DNA of 64,000 bases from Streptomyces sp. ADI96-02. Its GTDB lineage: Bacteria > Actinomycetota > Actinomycetes > Streptomycetales > Streptomycetaceae. The notes under the pieces were generated by a model. The model saw only the letters and a list, made by a program, of their open reading frames with translations. It searched no databases and was not told where the DNA came from. The position numbers were made by a program, and so were the translations under genes. The stretch's first letter is position 1. Each line of letters starts with the position of its first letter. This document shows, piece by piece, positions 18,472 through 27,750 of the stretch. The stretch is taken from NCBI RefSeq assembly GCF_003846185.1, contig NZ_ML123034.1, positions 247,387 to 311,386 of the forward strand, read 5' to 3'.

Positions 18472-18965
18472 GCACCGCGTGGCGGGCCGGTCGGCAGCAG
18501 GAACGCGGGCCGGTCCCACTGGACCGCGGGCGGGTTCGCGCGCACCGTGCCGGCGGGCTCGGCGCCCACACTGCGGTAGAAGCCCTCGGCGGGCGGATGG
18601 GCGACGATCCGGACGGCGTGGAGCCCGGCGCGCCCGGCCTCCTCGCGCAGATGGCTAACGAGCAGCCGTCCGACGCCCCGCCCCTGCGCCTCGTCGGCGA
18701 CGAACATCAGGTCGATTTCGGGCGGATCGAGGACCAGTGCGTAGAAGCCGAGGACCCGGTCCGTGGCCTCGTCGGCCGCGACGAACACCCGATGGACCGC
18801 GATGTAGTCCGGTCCGACCCGGTAGCCCTCGACCATCGGCGCGTACGGGCCCTCGTAGGCGCGCGAGGTCCGCACCAGACGGGTGAGCCGTTTCGCGTCA
18901 CCCGCGACCGCCCGGCGGATCACGGCACCGGGGCGGTGCGCGCTCCGTCGTCCGTACGCCGTCAT
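18459..18965 (-). CDS. GNAT family N-acetyltransferase
   Basis: 168 residues with the acetyl-CoA-binding motif A (IDLMFVADEAQGRGVGRLLVSHL, the QGRGVG pyrophosphate loop) and a downstream AEGFYRSVGAEPAG motif B. The N-terminal portion (VIRRAVAGDAKRLTRLVRTSRAYEG) is the usual first strand and helices. It would transfer acetyl from acetyl-CoA to an unknown amine. Cytoplasmic. Convergent and overlapping (13 bases) with the VOC gene; 43 bases upstream of the start of the next convergent-direction gene is open. Confidence 0.88.
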   Translation of the reverse strand: MTAYGRRSAHRPGAVIRRAVAGDAKRLTRLVRTSRAYEGPYAPMVEGYRVGPDYIAVHRVFVAADEATDRVLGFYALVLDPPEIDLMFVADEAQGRGVGRLLVSHLREEAGRAGLHAVRIVAHPPAEGFYRSVGAEPAGTVRANPPAVQWDRPAFLLPTGPPRGAQPP

Positions 18966-19008
18966 ACCCGCCCCGCCGCGTCGCGTCCGGCGGAGCGCCC
19001 GCCGGCGG

Positions 19009-19413
19009 TCATCCCAGGCCGCGCTCCGCGCGCCAGGCGCGCACGGCCTCGTCGACGTCGAACGGCTTCAGGTTGAGCGGCGGGCCCTCGGGCGGACGCC
19101 GGATCGCCCGTTCGATCTTCTCGTTCAGCTCGGTCAGGACCCGTCGCACCTCGGCCACGCTGCGCGCCGCCGACACCGCCGCAGGCGCGTCCTCGGCCTC
19201 CTTGCGCAGGGCCAGGGCGGGCGGCAGCATCGAGACGCCTTCGCGCTGCATCTTCTGCTTGATCCACCACGCTTCGTCGTAGGGGCGCTCCAGGCCGGCC
19301 ATCGGCTTGCCGAAGCCGGGCAGCCGGGCGAAGTCGCCACGCTGCTCGGCCTCCTGGATCTGCCGGTCGACCCACCCCTCGAAGCTGACTCCCGGGGGTT
19401 TCCGCTCGGTCAT
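19009..19413 (-). CDS. DUF1992 (DnaJ-C28 conserved domain) protein
   Basis: 134 residues from the ATG at 19413. It contains the hallmark segment FEGWVDRQIQEAEQRGDFARLPGFGKPM, split here for readability by its two halves, followed by WIKQKMQREGVSMLPPALALRKEAE. This is the domain shared with DNAJC28 of eukaryotes and many bacterial proteins of unknown function. The SD is weak (GTGTGGG). Soluble, charged and helical. Longer in-frame starts exist but would add a basic, low-complexity region. Divergent from the gene at 19623. Confidence 0.85.
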   Translation of the reverse strand: MTERKPPGVSFEGWVDRQIQEAEQRGDFARLPGFGKPMAGLERPYDEAWWIKQKMQREGVSMLPPALALRKEAEDAPAAVSAARSVAEVRRVLTELNEKIERAIRRPPEGPPLNLKPFDVDEAVRAWRAERGLG

Positions 19414-19483
19414 CCCACACGCTCCCGCCCGCCGCCCGCGCGACGTCTTCACGATACACAGAGCCGCCCGACGGACATCGGCT

Positions 19484-19508
19484 GCCTCGAACGGCCGCAC
19501 GGGGGTAC
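19484..19508 (+). promoter_or_regulatory. Weak candidate sigma-B-type promoter
   Basis: GCCT at 19484-19487, a 15-base spacer and GGGTAC at 19503-19508 match GNNT-N14-16-GGGTAY. It is about 115 bases before the ATG of the membrane-protein gene at 19623. The degenerate -35 makes chance agreement quite possible. Confidence 0.3.
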
Positions 19509-19622
19509 ACGACCTCCTGCACGCCGCCCGGCGGTCACAGCGCCGGGCACGGACCGAGAGGGGTTGACCACTGTGCGACGACAGAGGCACGTACCGGCGG
19601 ACGAGCGGCGGGGACGGTAGCC

Positions 19623-20204
19623 ATGACGACAGCGATCATCATCATCGCCGTGCTCCTCGCGCTGGCCGCCGCCGCGTTCTTCGTGGTCCGCGGTCGCGGC
19701 GCCACCGGAGGCCGGGGGCTGCGCGGCCGGTTCGGCCCGGAGTACGACCGCGTGGTCGCCCGCCACGGCGGCGACACGAAGGCGGCCGAGCACGAGCTCG
19801 GTGAGCGGGTCAGGCTGCACGGTTCGCTGGAGCGGCGTCCGCTGGCCGACGAGGCCCGCGCGCAGTACGCCGCCCGGTGGGCCGGGGCGCAGGAGCGGTT
19901 CGTGGAGTCGCCGGAGCAGGCGCTGGCCGAGGCCGACGCCCTGCTGGCCGCGCTCTCGCGCGACCGCGGTTTCCCGGACGGCGAGAACTTCGAGGAGCGC
20001 ACCGACGCGCTCTCCGTGCACCACGGAGCCCAGGTGAACGGCTACCGCCGGGTGCACCGCGCCCTGAGCGGCGGCAGCGGCACCGAGGAGATGCGCGAGG
20101 CGTTCGTCGAGGCCCGCGGTCTGTTCGACGCACTGCTCGGAGACGGCCCGGCGCACCGGGAGCACGGCAACGGACATCTGGTGAAGGGACGCGGCACATC
20201 ATGA
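19623..20204 (+). CDS. Membrane-anchored protein, first of a related pair
   Basis: 193 residues. The N-terminus is one hydrophobic helix (TTAIIIIAVLLALAAAAFFV) followed by a basic, glycine-rich linker and a charged helical region. Residues about 75-160 (QYAARWAGAQERFVESPEQ, then ALAEADALLAALSRDRGFPDG, then NGYRRVHRAL) resemble the C-terminal region of the next gene: both have an AAR.. FVE.P..A..EAD core. It overlaps the next gene by ATGA. Likely a membrane-tethered helical protein; I recall such 'secreted/membrane protein' pairs in Streptomyces but no function. Confidence 0.75.
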   Translation: MTTAIIIIAVLLALAAAAFFVVRGRGATGGRGLRGRFGPEYDRVVARHGGDTKAAEHELGERVRLHGSLERRPLADEARAQYAARWAGAQERFVESPEQALAEADALLAALSRDRGFPDGENFEERTDALSVHHGAQVNGYRRVHRALSGGSGTEEMREAFVEARGLFDALLGDGPAHREHGNGHLVKGRGTS

Positions 20205-20821
20205 CGCAGACACCGAACGACAGCGGGAACACCGGCGACACGCCCATCAGGCCCGCGGGAGCCGCCGACTCCGCCATCGGGCGCGCACCGGCCGGGTCCG
20301 TCCCGCCGCCCAGGAACGCGCCGGCCGCCGGGTCCTCGCCCGCCGAGCCCGCCGAGCCCGCCCGCTCGCCCGGCGGCGGCCCGGCGGTGCCCGTGACGTC
20401 GGACCCCCGCGCCCGGGACGCGCGGACAGGGGCCGGCGGGGCGGGCGAGGAGCCCGCGACGCCCACGGACGGCGCGAGCACCCGCGACGGCCGCACGACC
20501 GCGGCACCGGCACCGGGATCGGGATCGGGATCGGGATCGGCGGATTCCGGTGCGCCGCTGTTCAGCGCGGAGGAACGGGAGAAGTACGCGGCGCGCGTCC
20601 ATCAGGCGGTGGCCGGATTCGTGGAGGACCCGGCCCGCGCGGTACGCGAGGCGGACGCGACGTTCGACGAGGTCGTCTCCCGCCTCTCCACCGCACTGGC
20701 CGATCGCGGCCGGCACCTGCGGGGGGACCGGGACGGCGAGCGGGGCCGGGCGGAGACGGAGGATCTGCGGATCGCCCTCCAGCACTACCGCGACCTCACC
20801 GAGCGCCTTGTCCACCTCTAG
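20201..20821 (+). CDS. Low-complexity plus helical domain protein, second of a related pair
   Basis: 206 residues starting in a 4-base ATGA overlap with the upstream gene. Residues 1-120 are disordered and rich in Pro, Ala, Gly and Ser, including a GSGSGSGS stretch encoded by four GGGATC units. The last 85 residues (EEREKYAARVHQAVAGFVED, then PARAVREADATFDEVVSRL, then LRIALQHYRDLTERLVHL) form the same helical module as in the preceding protein. No signal peptide. Probably a soluble partner or paralogue of the membrane-anchored protein. Confidence 0.75.
   Translation: MTQTPNDSGNTGDTPIRPAGAADSAIGRAPAGSVPPPRNAPAAGSSPAEPAEPARSPGGGPAVPVTSDPRARDARTGAGGAGEEPATPTDGASTRDGRTTAAPAPGSGSGSGSADSGAPLFSAEEREKYAARVHQAVAGFVEDPARAVREADATFDEVVSRLSTALADRGRHLRGDRDGERGRAETEDLRIALQHYRDLTERLVHL
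20515..20538. repeat. Four GGGATC hexanucleotide units
   Basis: Four tandem GGGATC copies inside the gene at 20201 encode alternating Gly-Ser. In-frame copy-number change would only lengthen a disordered linker. Confidence 0.9.
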
Positions 20822-20838
20822 GAGGGCCTGTCGGCGTC

Positions 20839-20869
20839 AGGGGAAGCGGCACCGGCTGCCGCTTCCCCT
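20839..20869. terminator. Bidirectional hairpin terminator
   Basis: A perfect 12-base stem: AGGGGAAGCGGC at 20839-20850 pairs with 20858-20869 across a 7-base loop. It sits between the convergent ends of the gene at 20201 and the phosphatase gene, whose stop codon it touches. No long T run, as usual in Streptomyces. Confidence 0.7.
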
Positions 20870-21666
20870 CAACCGGTGATGACGAGGCCGTCGCGCAGCC
20901 GGCGCAGCGCCGGCTCGGGGACGCGCAGACCGTCGCGCACGTACCCCTCCAATCCGCCCCACCGCTCGTCCACGGCGTCGAGCGCCGCCTCCAGGTAGCG
21001 CGGACGCACCTCGACGACGGCGGCGGCGACAGCCGGATCGCCGCCCTCGTCCAGGAACTTCTGCACGTACGGCGCGAAGGCGGCCCGCACGGCCGGGTTC
21101 ACCGCGAGGAAGTCCGAGCGCACCGTCTCGCGCGAGGCACCGAGGATCAGCAGCAGCACGGCCGCCGCCCACCCGGTGCGGTCCTTGCCCGCCGTGCAGT
21201 GGAAGAGCACCGGTCGCGCACCGGGGTCGGCGGCCGTCTCCAGGAAGGCCCGGAAGGCGGCCGAGGCGCCGGGTGAGAGGACCATCTTGCGGTAGGTGTC
21301 GGCGAAGAGTTCCTCGGCCCGTCCGCCGCCCAGCATCCGCTCCGCCTCGACCGGGTCGGCGAGCAGGGCCTTCAGCCTGGCGGGCGCGACGCCCGGATGG
21401 TCGCCGAGGACGTCGGCGACGAAGAGCCGGGCCCGGTCCGGGAGCCGGTCCGGGGCCCAGCGGCGCTCGTCGGCGGTGCGCAGGTCGACGACGGTGCGGA
21501 TGCCGAGCGCGGCGACCGCCAGGTCGCCCGCCGGGTCGAGACCGCTCAACTGCCCCGAGCGGAACAGGACGCCCTGCCGGACCCGGCGTTCGCGGCCCAG
21601 GGCGATGCCGCCCAGGTCGCGCAGATTGACGACGGTGGCGGCCGGGACGGTCCGGGCGGTCTGCAC
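20869..21666 (-). CDS. Tyrosine-protein phosphatase (dual-specificity-like)
   Basis: 265 residues from GTG 21666, preceded by AAAGAGG. The P-loop signature HCTAGKDRTGWAAA (Cys nucleophile, Arg for phosphate binding) and the upstream FRSGQLSGL and VVDLRTADER segments identify the bacterial tyrosine/lipid phosphatase group (Y_phosphatase3, MptpB-like). It would remove phosphate from tyrosine or phosphoinositide-like substrates. No signal peptide is seen. It converges on the gene at 20201 and is 41 bases downstream of the DUF6325-like gene on the same strand, so they may be co-transcribed. Confidence 0.92.
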   Translation of the reverse strand: MQTARTVPAATVVNLRDLGGIALGRERRVRQGVLFRSGQLSGLDPAGDLAVAALGIRTVVDLRTADERRWAPDRLPDRARLFVADVLGDHPGVAPARLKALLADPVEAERMLGGGRAEELFADTYRKMVLSPGASAAFRAFLETAADPGARPVLFHCTAGKDRTGWAAAVLLLILGASRETVRSDFLAVNPAVRAAFAPYVQKFLDEGGDPAVAAAVVEVRPRYLEAALDAVDERWGGLEGYVRDGLRVPEPALRRLRDGLVITG

Positions 21667-21707
21667 GATGAACTGCCTCTTTCCCCGATGAGTTCCGGAT
21701 ACCGCGG

Positions 21708-22190
21708 TCAGTCCGCGAGGAGCTTGGCCTTCTGCCGGCCGAACTCGGCGTCGGTGAGCGCGCCCTGCTGCCTCAGCTCGGCGAGCCGCTCCAGGAGGGT
21801 GATGATGTCGTCCTCGGCGGCGCGCCCGTCGGCGGCGAGCGTCCCGTCGGCCTCCTGGACGGCCCGGGCCAGCGGCGCGGCCCACAGCGCCTCCCAGGCG
21901 ACGAGCGCGGCCGAGCCTCCCGCCGGCACGTTCCGGCCGAGCGCCTCGACGTCCTCGTCGCCGAGGAGGCCGGTGGCCCGGGCCGGATCGAAGGGGACCA
22001 GCCCCTCCGGATCGAGGTCGCGCAGTTCCACGCGGACCAGCGTGCCGTCGTCGGCGCGCCGGACGCAGAGCAGGTCCAGGAGCCGCACGGCCTGCGAGGC
22101 CGCGGCGTCCGCCAGGGCGGGTGCGACGGCTCCGGTGAAGCGGCCGGCGGGCAGGGTGATGACGAGGTACTCCACAGGTCCGACGGCCAC
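21708..22190 (-). CDS. DUF6325-like protein with C-terminal SHOCT motif
   Basis: 160 residues if GTG 22190 is the start, supported by AGAGGA seven bases upstream; an ATG at 22247 would add 19 residues. The start VAVGPVEYLVITLPAGRF matches what I remember of DUF6325 proteins, followed by LLDLLCVRRADDG and a DLDPEGLVPFDP segment. The last 30 residues (LERLAELRQQGALTDAEF then GRQKAKLLAD) are a SHOCT motif, a short oligomerisation module. Family function is unknown; it often occurs in stress-associated gene sets. Divergent from the methylmalonyl-CoA mutase operon. Confidence 0.75.
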   Translation of the reverse strand: MAVGPVEYLVITLPAGRFTGAVAPALADAAASQAVRLLDLLCVRRADDGTLVRVELRDLDPEGLVPFDPARATGLLGDEDVEALGRNVPAGGSAALVAWEALWAAPLARAVQEADGTLAADGRAAEDDIITLLERLAELRQQGALTDAEFGRQKAKLLAD

Positions 22191-22467
22191 GGTCGCGTCC
22201 TCTCCGTATCCCGGGCCTCTCGGGGCGGCCGGGATGTATACGGGCATGACATAAGAATCCGGGAAACTTCGCACATAATATGCACCAGTAGCCCGAATCA
22301 CCCCGTTGTCGCGACCGGCCGTGTTGCGTCGCCCGCGGCGCGCAGGTGGCCGGGCGCGCCGGGTCGCCCACGGCTCCGGTTACGCGACCGTACGTAAAGG
22401 ATCAAGTGCGTTCCGGAGAGGGCAAGGTCACAGCACGTGCCCCTGCTGCTCATTCGTCGCCCTGGCC

Positions 22468-22473
22468 TAACAT
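22468..22473 (+). promoter_or_regulatory. Candidate -10 box for a leaderless mutA transcript
   Basis: TAACAT ends six bases before the mutA ATG (22480), so transcription would begin at or next to the A of the ATG. There is no Shine-Dalgarno sequence in front of mutA. The -35 region is not recognisable. Both facts suggest leaderless translation. Confidence 0.45.
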
Positions 22474-22479
22474 CTGACC

Positions 22480-24342
22480 ATGACGGTCCAGCCTGCTGAC
22501 GGGCTCTCCCAGGCCGCCGCGTTCCCCGACCCCTCCCACGACCAGTGGCAGAGCCTTGTCGAAGGCGTCCTGCGCAAGTCGGGCAAGGAAGTCTCGGGCT
22601 CGGCCGCCGAGGAAGCGCTGTCCACCACCCTGGAGGACGGGCTCATCACCCGGCCCCTCTACACCGCGCACGACACCTCGCCCGACACCGGCTTCCCCGG
22701 CTTCGCCCCGTTCACCCGGGGCGGCACCGCCGAGGGGAACGCCGCGGGCGGCTGGGACGTACGCCAACGCCACGCCCTCACCGACCCCGCACGGCTCAAC
22801 GAGGCGGTGCTCGGCGATCTGGAGAACGGCGTCACCTCTCTCTGGCTCTCCGTGGGCGGGCCGGCGGGCGTGCCCGTCGACGCGCTCGCGGCGGCGCTGG
22901 ACGGCGTCTACCTCGATCTCGCGCCCGTGGCCCTCGACGCGCCGTCCGACCTCGACGCCGCAGCCGCCGAACTGCTGCGGATCTACGAGGAGCGCGGCGT
23001 CGCCAGGAGCGAGGCGCGCGGCACCCTGGGGGCCGACCCGCTCGGCCGCGAGGCGAGGACCGGCGTCGAGGCGGACCTCGGCGCCGCGGTCCGCTGGGCG
23101 CGGGTGTGCGTCCAGGACTACCCGGGGTTGCGGGCGGTCGTCGTGGACGCGCTGGCGTACCACGAGGCGGGCGGTTCGGCCGCGCAGGAGCTCGGGCTCT
23201 CGCTGGCCACCGGCGTCGCCTATCTGCGGGCGCTGACCGGTGCCGGGCTGAGCGTCGAACAGGCGTGCGCGCAGATGGAGTTCCGCTACGCGGCCACCGC
23301 GGACCAGTTCCTCACCATCGCCAAGATGCGCGCGGCACGCCGCCTCTGGGCGCGGGTCGCCGAGGCGTCGGGGGCTCCCGGGGCGGGGGCCCAGCGGCAG
23401 CACGCCGTCACCTCCGCCGTGATGATGACGCGCCGCGACCCGTGGGTGAACATGCTGCGGACCACGCTCGCCGCGCTGGGCGCCGGGGTCGGCGGTGCGG
23501 ACTCCGTCACCGTGCTGCCGTTCGACCACGCGCTGGGACTGCCGGACGCGTTCGCGCGGCGCATCGCCCGCAACACCTCGACGATCCTGATGGAGGAGTC
23601 GCATCTGGCCCGGGTCGTCGACCCGGCGGGCGGCTCCTGGTACGTGGAGCGGCTCACCGACGAACTGGCCGCGGCCTCCTGGGCGTTCTTCCAGGAGACG
23701 GAGCGGGCGGGCGGACTGCCCGCCGCCCTGCGCTCGGGCCTGGTGGCGGAGCGGCTGGCCGCCACGTGGGCCGTGCGCAGCGAGCGGCTGGCCCGCCGCG
23801 AGGAGCCGGTGACCGGAGTCAGCGAGTTCCCGCAGCCCGCCGAACGCCCGGTCGAACGGGAGCCGGCTCCGGACGCCTTCGCGGACGGGCCGGGCGGACT
23901 GCCCCGGGTCCGGCGGGACGAGGCGTTCGAGGCGCTGCGTGCCCGGTCGGACGCCCACCTGGCGGCGAGCGGGGCCCGCCCGAAGGTGTTCGTCGCCGCG
24001 CTGGGCCCCGCCGCCGCACACACCGGGCGGGTCTCGTTCGCCGTCAACCTCTTCGGCGCGGGCGGCATCGAGGCGGTGCACGACCCGGTGTCGGTGGACG
24101 CCGAGACCGCCGGCGGCGCGCTGACCGCCTCCGGCGCCACGGTCGCCTGCCTGTGCTCGTCGGACGCCCTGTACGCCGAGCAGGCGGAAGCGGTGGCCGG
24201 GGCGCTCAGGTCGGCCGGGGCGGCACAGGTGTTCCTCGCGGGACGGCCCGGGGCGTACGCCGGTGTCGACTCCTACGTCTTCGCGGGCTGCGACGCGGTC
24301 GCCGTTCTCACCTCCGTACTCGACCGCATGGGAGTGGCGTGA
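22480..24342 (+). CDS. mutA: Methylmalonyl-CoA mutase small subunit
   Basis: 620 residues, typical for the beta subunit. With MutB it forms the heterodimer that interconverts methylmalonyl-CoA and succinyl-CoA, supplying methylmalonyl-CoA for polyketides or draining propionyl-CoA. The TIM-barrel half is present ([13 protein letters not shown], then [20 protein letters not shown], then [22 protein letters not shown]). The C-terminal domain keeps the B12-domain fold, but the DxHxxG cobalamin motif is degenerate ([10 protein letters not shown]), as expected for the non-catalytic subunit. The stop overlaps the mutB start by one base (TGATG). No SD; see the leaderless promoter. Confidence 0.96.
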   Translation: MTVQPADGLSQAAAFPDPSHDQWQSLVEGVLRKSGKEVSGSAAEEALSTTLEDGLITRPLYTAHDTSPDTGFPGFAPFTRGGTAEGNAAGGWDVRQRHALTDPARLNEAVLGDLENGVTSLWLSVGGPAGVPVDALAAALDGVYLDLAPVALDAPSDLDAAAAELLRIYEERGVARSEARGTLGADPLGREARTGVEADLGAAVRWARVCVQDYPGLRAVVVDALAYHEAGGSAAQELGLSLATGVAYLRALTGAGLSVEQACAQMEFRYAATADQFLTIAKMRAARRLWARVAEASGAPGAGAQRQHAVTSAVMMTRRDPWVNMLRTTLAALGAGVGGADSVTVLPFDHALGLPDAFARRIARNTSTILMEESHLARVVDPAGGSWYVERLTDELAAASWAFFQETERAGGLPAALRSGLVAERLAATWAVRSERLARREEPVTGVSEFPQPAERPVEREPAPDAFADGPGGLPRVRRDEAFEALRARSDAHLAASGARPKVFVAALGPAAAHTGRVSFAVNLFGAGGIEAVHDPVSVDAETAGGALTASGATVACLCSSDALYAEQAEAVAGALRSAGAAQVFLAGRPGAYAGVDSYVFAGCDAVAVLTSVLDRMGVA

Positions 24343-26570
24343 TGCAGACCCCGTCCACGGACCACGAGTCCGCCGTCCCCGACTTCTCCGAAGTGGCCCT
24401 GGACGCCGCCGCCGCGCCCGCCGGGTCCGGGCGGCAGTGGCAGGAGGCCGTCGCGCGGGCGGTCGGCGGCTCGCCGGACGCGCTGCTCTGGGAGACCCCC
24501 GAGGGCATCACGGTCAAGCCGCTGTACACCGGGGAGGACCTGGAGGGCCTGGACTCCCTGCACACCTATCCGGGCATCGCGCCGTATCTGCGCGGCCCGT
24601 ACCCGACGATGTACGTGAACCAGCCCTGGACGATCCGCCAGTACGCCGGATTCTCCACGGCCGAGGAGTCCAACGCCTTCTACCGGCGCAACCTCGCGGC
24701 CGGGCAGAAGGGCCTGTCGGTCGCCTTCGACCTGCCCACCCACCGGGGTTACGACAGCGACCACCCGCGGGTGACCGGTGACGTCGGCATGGCCGGGGTG
24801 GCGATCGACTCCATCTACGACATGCGCCGGCTCTTCGACGGGATCCCGCTGGACCGGATGTCGGTGTCGATGACGATGAACGGCGCGGTGCTGCCCGTGC
24901 TGGCGCTGTACATCGTGGCGGCGGAGGAGCAGGGCGTAGCGCCCGAGAAGCTGGCCGGGACCATCCAGAACGACATCCTCAAGGAGTTCATGGTCCGCAA
25001 CACCTACATCTATCCGCCGGCCCCGTCGATGCGGATCATCTCCGACATCTTCGCGTTCACCTCGCAGCGGATGCCGCGCTACAACTCCATCTCCATCTCC
25101 GGCTACCACATCCAGGAGGCGGGTGCGACGGCCGATCTGGAGCTGGCGTACACGTTGGCCGACGGCGTGGAGTACCTGCGCGCCGGTCGCGAAGCCGGCC
25201 TGGACGTGGACGCGTTCGCGCCGCGGCTGTCGTTCTTCTGGGCGATCGGCATGAACTTCTTCATGGAGGTCGCCAAGTTGCGGGCGGCCCGGCTGCTCTG
25301 GGCCCGGCTGGTGGGGCAGTTCGATCCCAAGAACCCCAAGTCGCTCTCGTTGCGCACTCATTCGCAGACCTCGGGGTGGTCGCTGACCGCGCAGGACGTG
25401 TTCAACAACGTGACGCGCACGTGCGTGGAGGCGATGGCCGCGACACAGGGGCACACCCAGTCGCTGCACACCAACGCCCTGGACGAGGCGCTGGCGCTGC
25501 CCACGGACTTCTCGGCCCGGATCGCCCGCAACACGCAGTTGCTGCTCCAGCAGGAGTCCGGCACCTGCCGGGTCATCGACCCGTGGGGCGGCAGCGCCTA
25601 CGTCGAGAAGCTGACGCACGACCTCGCGGAGCGCGCCTGGCAGCACATCGAGGAGGTCGAGGCGGCCGGCGGCATGGCGAAGGCCATCGACGCGGGCATC
25701 CCCAAGCTCCGGGTGGAGGAGGCCGCGGCCCGCACCCAGGCGCGGATCGACTCCGGGCGGCAGCCGGTGATCGGGGTGAACAAGTACCGGGTGGAGACCG
25801 ACGAGAAGATCGACGTGCTCAAGGTCGACAACTCCTCGGTGCGCACCCAGCAGATCGAGAAGCTGCGGCGGCTGCGCGAGGAGCGCGACGAGGGGGCCTG
25901 CCAGGAAGCGCTGCGGGCGCTGACCGAGGCGGCCGGCCGGGCGCCGGGGCCGGGCCTGGAGGGCAACCTGCTGGCGCTGGCGGTCGACGCGGCGCGCGCG
26001 ATGGCCACGGTCGGGGAGATCTCCGACGCGTTGGAGAAGGTGTACGGGCGGCACGCCGGGCAGATCCGTACGATCTCCGGTGTGTACCGCAAGGAGGCAG
26101 GGGAGTCGCCGTCGGTGGACCGCACCCGCGGGCTGGTCGAGGCGTTCGAGGAGGCGGAGGGCCGCAGGCCGCGCATCCTGGTCGCCAAGATGGGCCAGGA
26201 CGGTCACGACCGGGGCCAGAAGGTGATCGCCACGGCCTTCGCCGACCTGGGCTTCGACGTGGACGTCGGTCCGCTGTTCCAGACGCCGGGCGAGGTGGCC
26301 CGGCAGGCGGTCGAGGCGGACGTGCACATCGTGGGCGTCTCCTCGCTGGCGGCCGGGCACCTGACCCTGGTGCCGGCACTGCGGGAGGAACTGGCCGCCG
26401 AGGGCCGGGAGGACATCATGATCGTGGTGGGCGGGGTGATTCCGCCGCAGGACGTCGAGGCGCTGCACGAGGCGGGCGCGGCCTCGGTGTTCCCGCCCGG
26501 GACGGTGATCCCGGACGCGGCACACGATCTGGTGACGCGGCTCGCCGCCGCGCTCGGCCACGAGCTGTGA
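24342..26570 (+). CDS. mutB: Methylmalonyl-CoA mutase large (catalytic) subunit
   Basis: 742 residues from the ATG overlapping the mutA stop. The barrel contains [20 protein letters not shown] (substrate region), [17 protein letters not shown], and [20 protein letters not shown]. The C-terminal cobalamin domain has the intact [10 protein letters not shown] (DxHxxG) motif that provides the base-off/His-on ligand. It catalyses the adenosylcobalamin radical rearrangement. Just upstream of meaB, giving the usual mutA-mutB-meaB order of actinomycetes. Confidence 0.98.
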   Translation: MQTPSTDHESAVPDFSEVALDAAAAPAGSGRQWQEAVARAVGGSPDALLWETPEGITVKPLYTGEDLEGLDSLHTYPGIAPYLRGPYPTMYVNQPWTIRQYAGFSTAEESNAFYRRNLAAGQKGLSVAFDLPTHRGYDSDHPRVTGDVGMAGVAIDSIYDMRRLFDGIPLDRMSVSMTMNGAVLPVLALYIVAAEEQGVAPEKLAGTIQNDILKEFMVRNTYIYPPAPSMRIISDIFAFTSQRMPRYNSISISGYHIQEAGATADLELAYTLADGVEYLRAGREAGLDVDAFAPRLSFFWAIGMNFFMEVAKLRAARLLWARLVGQFDPKNPKSLSLRTHSQTSGWSLTAQDVFNNVTRTCVEAMAATQGHTQSLHTNALDEALALPTDFSARIARNTQLLLQQESGTCRVIDPWGGSAYVEKLTHDLAERAWQHIEEVEAAGGMAKAIDAGIPKLRVEEAAARTQARIDSGRQPVIGVNKYRVETDEKIDVLKVDNSSVRTQQIEKLRRLREERDEGACQEALRALTEAAGRAPGPGLEGNLLALAVDAARAMATVGEISDALEKVYGRHAGQIRTISGVYRKEAGESPSVDRTRGLVEAFEEAEGRRPRILVAKMGQDGHDRGQKVIATAFADLGFDVDVGPLFQTPGEVARQAVEADVHIVGVSSLAAGHLTLVPALREELAAEGREDIMIVVGGVIPPQDVEALHEAGAASVFPPGTVIPDAAHDLVTRLAAALGHEL

Positions 26571-26582
26571 GCCGCTGACCGG

Positions 26583-27584
26583 ATGGCCGCGAAGATCGAC
26601 ATCGACGCCTACGTACGGGGAGTCCTCGACGGGAAGCGGGCCTTCGTCGCCCGCGCCATCACGCTCGTCGAGTCCACCCGGGCCGAACACCGCGTACTGG
26701 CACAGGAGTTGCTGAGCAGACTGCTGCCGCACTCGGGGCGGGCCCGGCGGATCGGGATCAGCGGGGTGCCGGGCGTGGGCAAGTCCACGTTCATCGACGC
26801 GCTCGGCACGATGCTCACGGGGCTCGGACACCGGGTCGCGGTGCTCGCGGTCGACCCGTCCTCCAGCCGTACCGGCGGGTCCATCCTGGGCGACAAGACC
26901 CGGATGGAACGCCTGGCGGTGGACCCGCGCGCCTTCGTGCGCCCCTCCCCCGCCGCGGGCACGCTGGGCGGGGTGGCGAAGGCGACGCGGGAGTCCATCG
27001 TGGTGATGGAGGCGGCGGGGTACGACGTGGTGCTGGTGGAGACGGTGGGCGTCGGCCAGTCGGAGACGGCCGTCGCCAACATGGTGGACACGTTCCTGCT
27101 GCTGACCCTGGCGCGTACCGGCGACCAGTTGCAGGGCATCAAGAAGGGCGTCCTGGAGCTGGCGGACGCCATCGCGGTGAACAAGGCCGACGGTCCGCAC
27201 GAGCGCGACGCGCGCTCGGCGGCGCGTGAACTGGCGGGCGCGCTGCGGCTGATGCACCCGGCGGACGCGGCCTGGACTCCCCCGGTGCTCACGTGCAGCG
27301 CGCGCGAGTCGACGGGGCTGGACACCCTGTGGGACCGCCTGGAGCAGCACCGTACGGTGCTGGAGTCGACCGGCCGGCTGGCGGCCAAACGCCGTGACCA
27401 GCAGGTGGACTGGACCTGGACGATGGTCCGGGACGAGCTGCTGGACAGCTTGCGCAACCACCCGGCGGTGCGCAGGCTCGCTCCGGAGCTCGAACGGCGG
27501 GTGCGGGACGGCTCGTTGACGGCGACACTGGCGGCCGAGGAGATCCTCGACGCGTTCGGCCGGGGCGGCGGAACGGACGCCTGA
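26583..27584 (+). CDS. meaB: Methylmalonyl-CoA mutase G-protein chaperone
   Basis: 333 residues. A SIMIBI-class GTPase that guards the cofactor state of MutAB: Walker A GVPGVGKST, the GSILGDKTRM switch, ETVGVGQSE, and NKAD for guanine recognition. The GTPase gates adenosylcobalamin loading and ejects damaged cofactor. It begins 12 bases after mutB with no clear SD of its own (CTGACCGG), so translation probably depends on reinitiation from mutB. A strong terminator lies 30 bases after its stop. Confidence 0.96.
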   Translation: MAAKIDIDAYVRGVLDGKRAFVARAITLVESTRAEHRVLAQELLSRLLPHSGRARRIGISGVPGVGKSTFIDALGTMLTGLGHRVAVLAVDPSSSRTGGSILGDKTRMERLAVDPRAFVRPSPAAGTLGGVAKATRESIVVMEAAGYDVVLVETVGVGQSETAVANMVDTFLLLTLARTGDQLQGIKKGVLELADAIAVNKADGPHERDARSAARELAGALRLMHPADAAWTPPVLTCSARESTGLDTLWDRLEQHRTVLESTGRLAAKRRDQQVDWTWTMVRDELLDSLRNHPAVRRLAPELERRVRDGSLTATLAAEEILDAFGRGGGTDA

Positions 27585-27613
27585 GGCGTTCGCGCGGCAG
27601 GACCGTCCCCGTC

Positions 27614-27653
27614 GGGGGCGGTGGGAAACGGGCAGTCGCCTCCCACCGCCCCC
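27614..27653 (+). terminator. Hairpin terminator after mutAB-meaB
   Basis: A perfect 13-base stem: GGGGGCGGTGGGA (27614-27626) with 27641-27653, loop of 14 bases. Placed 30 bases after the meaB stop and before the convergent pgm stop, it probably works both ways. Confidence 0.8.
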
Positions 27654-27750
27654 GGCCCGTTCTCAGGCGCTCGCGGCATCCCTGGGCGCCGGACGACCTC
27701 GGCCTGGCGCCACCCCGGGGCGGGCCGGGTGGCCCCGGGGTCTGCACGGC

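Noticed and set aside
24273..27461. 1062-codon minus-strand frame
   Set aside because: Antisense of mutB and meaB; shadow composition.
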